Origin: JALZUE01 sp051251725 | Lineage (GTDB): Bacteria; Pseudomonadota; Gammaproteobacteria; Enterobacterales; Alteromonadaceae | Direction of reading: 5' to 3' | DNA: 64,000 bases | NCBI GenBank assembly: GCA_051251725.1 | Contig: JBPOFN010000021.1 | Location: 12,500 to 76,499, forward strand | Shown: piece after piece, positions 61,405 through 64,000 of the stretch | How positions within the stretch are numbered: the stretch's first letter is position 1 | Layout: each line of letters begins with the position of its first letter | Notes under the pieces: model-generated | Seen by the model: the letters and a program-made list of their open reading frames with translations, nothing else | What the model was told of the DNA's origin: nothing | Database searches by the model: none | Program-made: the position numbers and the translations under genes

Positions 61405-63534
61405 TTAAAAGCTATAATTAAATGTTAAGCCAAATACTGCAGGCTCTCCTAACTGGGCGTAAATTTTATCTGAGTCATCATCAGTTGCACGCGGATCATT
61501 ATCAAAATAGAAACCACGGACTTGGTATTCTTTATCCGTTATATTTCGAGCCCAAAGGCTAATATCCCAATCAAGTTCACTATAAGTAACCGCGGCATTA
61601 ACGACGGTATATGAATCAGAACGTGCGTTATGGCTGTCTGAGAATTTATAGTCCGCTTTATTTTCAATAGACAGATTAACTAGCAATTCATCAGTTGCAA
61701 AATAATTAACACCTAAAGCTAATTGATGCTCTGGCGCATGAGCTTGTTCATCAGCAGCTATCACTTCGCCTTTACCATTAGTGTACTGGTTCAAATGAGT
61801 TTTTAATAATCCTAGTGCACCGTATACTTCCAAGTAATCATTTACTTGCAGTCCAGTTTCCACTTCAATCCCTTTGTTATAACCATCATTGGCATTTTCA
61901 AGTTTAGAAATAAACTCTTGCCCAATTTGATCATAATCTTTCAATTGAATGTTCTTTCTGTCCATATAAAAAGCAGAAACCCGTAAATAACCGGCATCAT
62001 TGAAAAAGTTAGTTTTATAACCAAATTCATAATTCCACAACGTTTCTTTATCAAAACTACGAGCGCTTTCATCAATCGAACCACTGGTATTTACACCACC
62101 GGCTTTATATCCGCGATTGATTGAAGCATAGGCCATACTTTTTTCAGAGAGCTGATAAGTTAAAGCGACTTTGCCACCCGTCATATTTTCAGCCGGCGAA
62201 TCATTAACCTCATTCGAATTTTGATAATCAGCTGTTCTTCGCTCGAATCGTAAACCCGTAGTTAATACTAGCTTATCGGTTAGTTCAGTCTCTAATTGGC
62301 CATAAACTGATGTAGATTTGGTGTTAAATGAAGATGTATAGCTAGTATCTGCCCATAAAACGCTCCAATCAAAATACTCACGGTACAAACTTTCATCTTG
62401 TTTGCTAATATAAGCGCCAATGATCCATGATGTGGAGTTATTAAAAAGTTTGGCAGTATCATTTGAGGTAAACCTTAACTCTGCCGTAACACTTTCTTTA
62501 TCTCTAAAATAATGATCTGTGGTCGAATAGCCAGTTATTGCACCTGGTAAACATATCGCACCGGCAACACATTCGCCCCAATTATATTCATAGGTGCCGT
62601 AGTACCAATCTTCATCAAAACCATAGCCAATATCACTATTTGAATAACTAGTAATAAAACTTACCTTAGCGGCATCAAGCCCTTGATAATTAAAAGTAGC
62701 AGCTAGCGCATCAGTCTTTTGAGTATCAAAACCAGGTTCATCCGACAAAGTTTCCCGCGGCGTATCCAGTGAAAAAGCGTCATAGCCATTGTCAAAATCA
62801 AAATGCATTAAAGTAACATCAATGGCTAAATCATCAGTTGCTTCAATAGCAAACTTAGCTCGAACACTTAATTCATCACGATTGTTAGTATCATCACGAT
62901 TTAAAAAGGTGTTTTCAATAAAACCATCACTTTGGTATTTTTCGACTGCTACGCGATAACTAACAGCATCAGCTGCAGGGCCTGAAAGCACCGCGCCTAA
63001 ACCATTGCTGTTATAATTACCAATCATTGCTTTTACTGCTCCTTCAAAAGTATCAGTCGGTGCATTCGTTGTGATATTAACCATACCGGCTAGTGCGTTA
63101 GCGCCAAAACGCGTGCCTTGTGGGCCTCTAAAAATTTCAGTTTGAGCAACGTCAAACATCGATGAAACACTACCAATACCAGTAAAATCAACACCATCAA
63201 TAATAATTCCAACCGATGGATTAATTGGCTCTTTAAATTGACTACGTTCACCAATTCCGCGAATTTGATAATAACGTGCGCGTTGACTACCACCAGCGTA
63301 ATTTACGTTAGGCGCAACCGCGATAATTTCTTCTAAATTTTGCGCATGGCGACGCTTTATATCGTCTTGCGATAATAAACTGATAGCACTAGCAACGGTT
63401 TGGATATTCTTTTCACGAAAATCACCTTTAACAGTAATCACTTCAATTTCTGAAGTTTCTGTCTCAGCAAAAGCAGTATTAGTAAAAAAGACTGAAGATA
63501 TCGCTAGAGCGATAGAAGAAAGCTTGTTAGTCAT
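61405..63534 (-). CDS. TonB-dependent receptor, probable thiamine importer
   Basis: A TonB-dependent outer-membrane receptor of 709 residues. The signal peptide ends near AFA at 23. A TonB-box-like segment (EIEVITVKGD) precedes the plug domain, with IRGIGERSQF, IIIDGVDFTG and EIFRGPQGTRFGANALAGMVNITT. The rest is a beta barrel, ending with a C-terminal phenylalanine (TFNYSF). It is the first gene after a TPP riboswitch, so its substrate is most likely thiamine, its phosphates or a precursor. The smaller carrier and kinase genes follow. GAGAAC just before the ATG is the ribosome-binding site. Confidence 0.9.
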   Translation of the reverse strand: MTNKLSSIALAISSVFFTNTAFAETETSEIEVITVKGDFREKNIQTVASAISLLSQDDIKRRHAQNLEEIIAVAPNVNYAGGSQRARYYQIRGIGERSQFKEPINPSVGIIIDGVDFTGIGSVSSMFDVAQTEIFRGPQGTRFGANALAGMVNITTNAPTDTFEGAVKAMIGNYNSNGLGAVLSGPAADAVSYRVAVEKYQSDGFIENTFLNRDDTNNRDELSVRAKFAIEATDDLAIDVTLMHFDFDNGYDAFSLDTPRETLSDEPGFDTQKTDALAATFNYQGLDAAKVSFITSYSNSDIGYGFDEDWYYGTYEYNWGECVAGAICLPGAITGYSTTDHYFRDKESVTAELRFTSNDTAKLFNNSTSWIIGAYISKQDESLYREYFDWSVLWADTSYTSSFNTKSTSVYGQLETELTDKLVLTTGLRFERRTADYQNSNEVNDSPAENMTGGKVALTYQLSEKSMAYASINRGYKAGGVNTSGSIDESARSFDKETLWNYEFGYKTNFFNDAGYLRVSAFYMDRKNIQLKDYDQIGQEFISKLENANDGYNKGIEVETGLQVNDYLEVYGALGLLKTHLNQYTNGKGEVIAADEQAHAPEHQLALGVNYFATDELLVNLSIENKADYKFSDSHNARSDSYTVVNAAVTYSELDWDISLWARNITDKEYQVRGFYFDNDPRATDDDSDKIYAQLGEPAVFGLTFNYSF

Positions 63535-63587
63535 TAGGTTCTCATAAGTTTACAAATATGGAACCAGCGCATATAAAGGCGGTATAT

Positions 63588-63674
63588 ACCCATTCCTACG
63601 CTGGCATTATCCAGTTCAGGTTCGAGGGTTCGTGTATTCACATCTCAGCAGATTTAACTCTGCACCCCTTGGTT
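63588..63674 (-). promoter_or_regulatory. TPP riboswitch (thi box) before the thiamine operon
   Basis: Read leftward, the leader shows the conserved TPP aptamer segments in order: AAGGGGTGC, CTGCTGAGATG, ACGAACCCTCGAACCTGA, CTGGATAATGCCAGCGTAGGAA. The distance and order match the THI element. The next 50 bases include GCGCTGG at 63564-63570, which is complementary to the CCAGCG of the aptamer and could form an alternative helix, while the ribosome-binding site follows. This suggests control of translation of the receptor. Confidence 0.95.
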
Positions 63675-63885
63675 GATAACAATATTTTAACAATTAAACG
63701 ATTTGATAGATATAACAAGCTAATGACTCTCCATAACTATTTGGATTAAGCGATAACCAGATTCCAAAAATAGCCTGTAGTTTATAAATGAATTGCAAAG
63801 AAACGATCAATAATGATGGATTGACTAGCTACAGGTAAAGTTTATTGGCATAAGATTCATCACAATAAAATAAACACCACACAGC

Positions 63886-63912
63886 AAAAAGCCCTTCACT
63901 TAATTAGAAGCC
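63886..63912 (-). terminator. Probable terminator following the 5S-like sequence
   Basis: Read leftward, GGCTTC and GAAGGGC can pair around TAATTAAGT, with one mismatch or bulge, followed by TTTTTG. It directly follows the 5S-like 3' end, so it may end an rRNA operon that lies to the right. Confidence 0.5.
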
Positions 63913-64000
63913 TAGCGATGACCTACGCTCACATGGGCTTTTCTGATATTAGTCACACTAGCATCGGCGTAATTGCGTTTTACTGATATTCCTAACAATA
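63909..64000 (-). rRNA. 5S rRNA-like sequence, 3' half, divergent or degenerate
   Basis: Read leftward the right edge contains segments of bacterial 5S rRNA: CAGTAAAACGC, TACGCCGATG, TAGTGTG, CCATGTGAG and CGTAGGTCATCGCTAGGC. These match the order of the 5S 3' half. However, the arm that should read as a GC-rich helix between GTGTG and CATGTGAG is replaced by an AT-rich ACTAATATCAGAAAAGCC, and the usual CGAACTCAGAAGTG is GGAATATCAGT. This may be a diverged copy or a pseudogene. The 5' half lies outside the window; the 23S gene, if present, should be further right. Confidence 0.6.

Noticed and set aside
63558..63749. Plus-strand open frame of 63 codons
   Set aside because: It overlaps the TPP riboswitch on the opposite strand and has no recognisable protein features.
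1..64000. Insertion sequences, integrases, prophage or tRNA genes
   Set aside because: No transposase, integrase, phage structural gene or tRNA cloverleaf was found on either strand.

Overview
The window reads as ordinary chromosome from an AT-rich marine gammaproteobacterium of the order Alteromonadales, most likely Colwelliaceae (Colwellia/Thalassotalea-like). The basis is the gene families (YgiQ, YbiT, RlmJ, Mfd-CsiV, RsuA, GloC, CysB, LysC with a lysine riboswitch, ElyC, AstE, GlnS, MetR/MetE, AvtA, DUF3545) together with many TonB-, RND- and diguanylate-cyclase-type genes. I see no insertion sequence, integrase, prophage, CRISPR array or tRNA gene.

Layout. 1-6.2 kb: the start of an EAL-HDOD gene running off the left edge, ygiQ, the ABC-F gene ybiT, rlmJ, and a decayed solute-binding-protein fragment. 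6.5-18.2 kb: mfd-csiV, a DUF1244 gene, a two-cupin gene cut by an in-frame TAA, a GFA-family gene, a large conserved gene of unknown role, rsuA, a membrane protein/HTH pair, and a gloC-ion channel operon. 18.7-25.6 kb: an NSS-type sodium symporter with a DUF1080 protein, two diguanylate cyclases, a solute-binding protein and rmuC. 25.9-34.5 kb: class I fumarase, pabB, small genes, a wrecked PL7 alginate lyase, a peroxiredoxin-glutaredoxin fusion, cysB and two poorly known genes. 34.8-41.8 kb: lysC with its lysine riboswitch, elyC, a Nif3-like gene, astE and glnS. 41.9-51.1 kb: a tripartite RND efflux operon, an Mpv17-like membrane protein, a TonB-C-terminal-domain protein and an aldo-keto reductase. 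51.3-59.3 kb: divergent metR/metE, a CheY-like receiver, avtA, trxC, a solute-binding protein, a DUF3545 gene and a TlpA-like redoxin. 59.3-63.7 kb: a thiamine salvage operon behind a TPP riboswitch (outer-membrane receptor, small thiamine-binding protein, PnuT-type carrier, kinase). The right edge holds the 3' half of a divergent 5S rRNA-like sequence.

The best-supported system is the thiamine operon: the riboswitch sits directly before a TonB-dependent receptor, and the next three genes supply capture, inner-membrane transport and phosphorylation. Two amino-acid circuits are also visible: LysC under lysine-riboswitch control and MetE under a divergent MetR.

The most unusual non-coding structure is a set of five separate 7-bp tandem-repeat arrays between genes. 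Three share the unit TAGCTTC or a close variant, and the other two use TTAAGCT and TAGTGAT. Decay is visible at three or four loci: the PL7 lyase, the solute-binding fragment, the split cupin gene and possibly the 5S sequence. Motif and start-site calls were made by reading the sequence; family names come from recognised conserved blocks and no database search was run.
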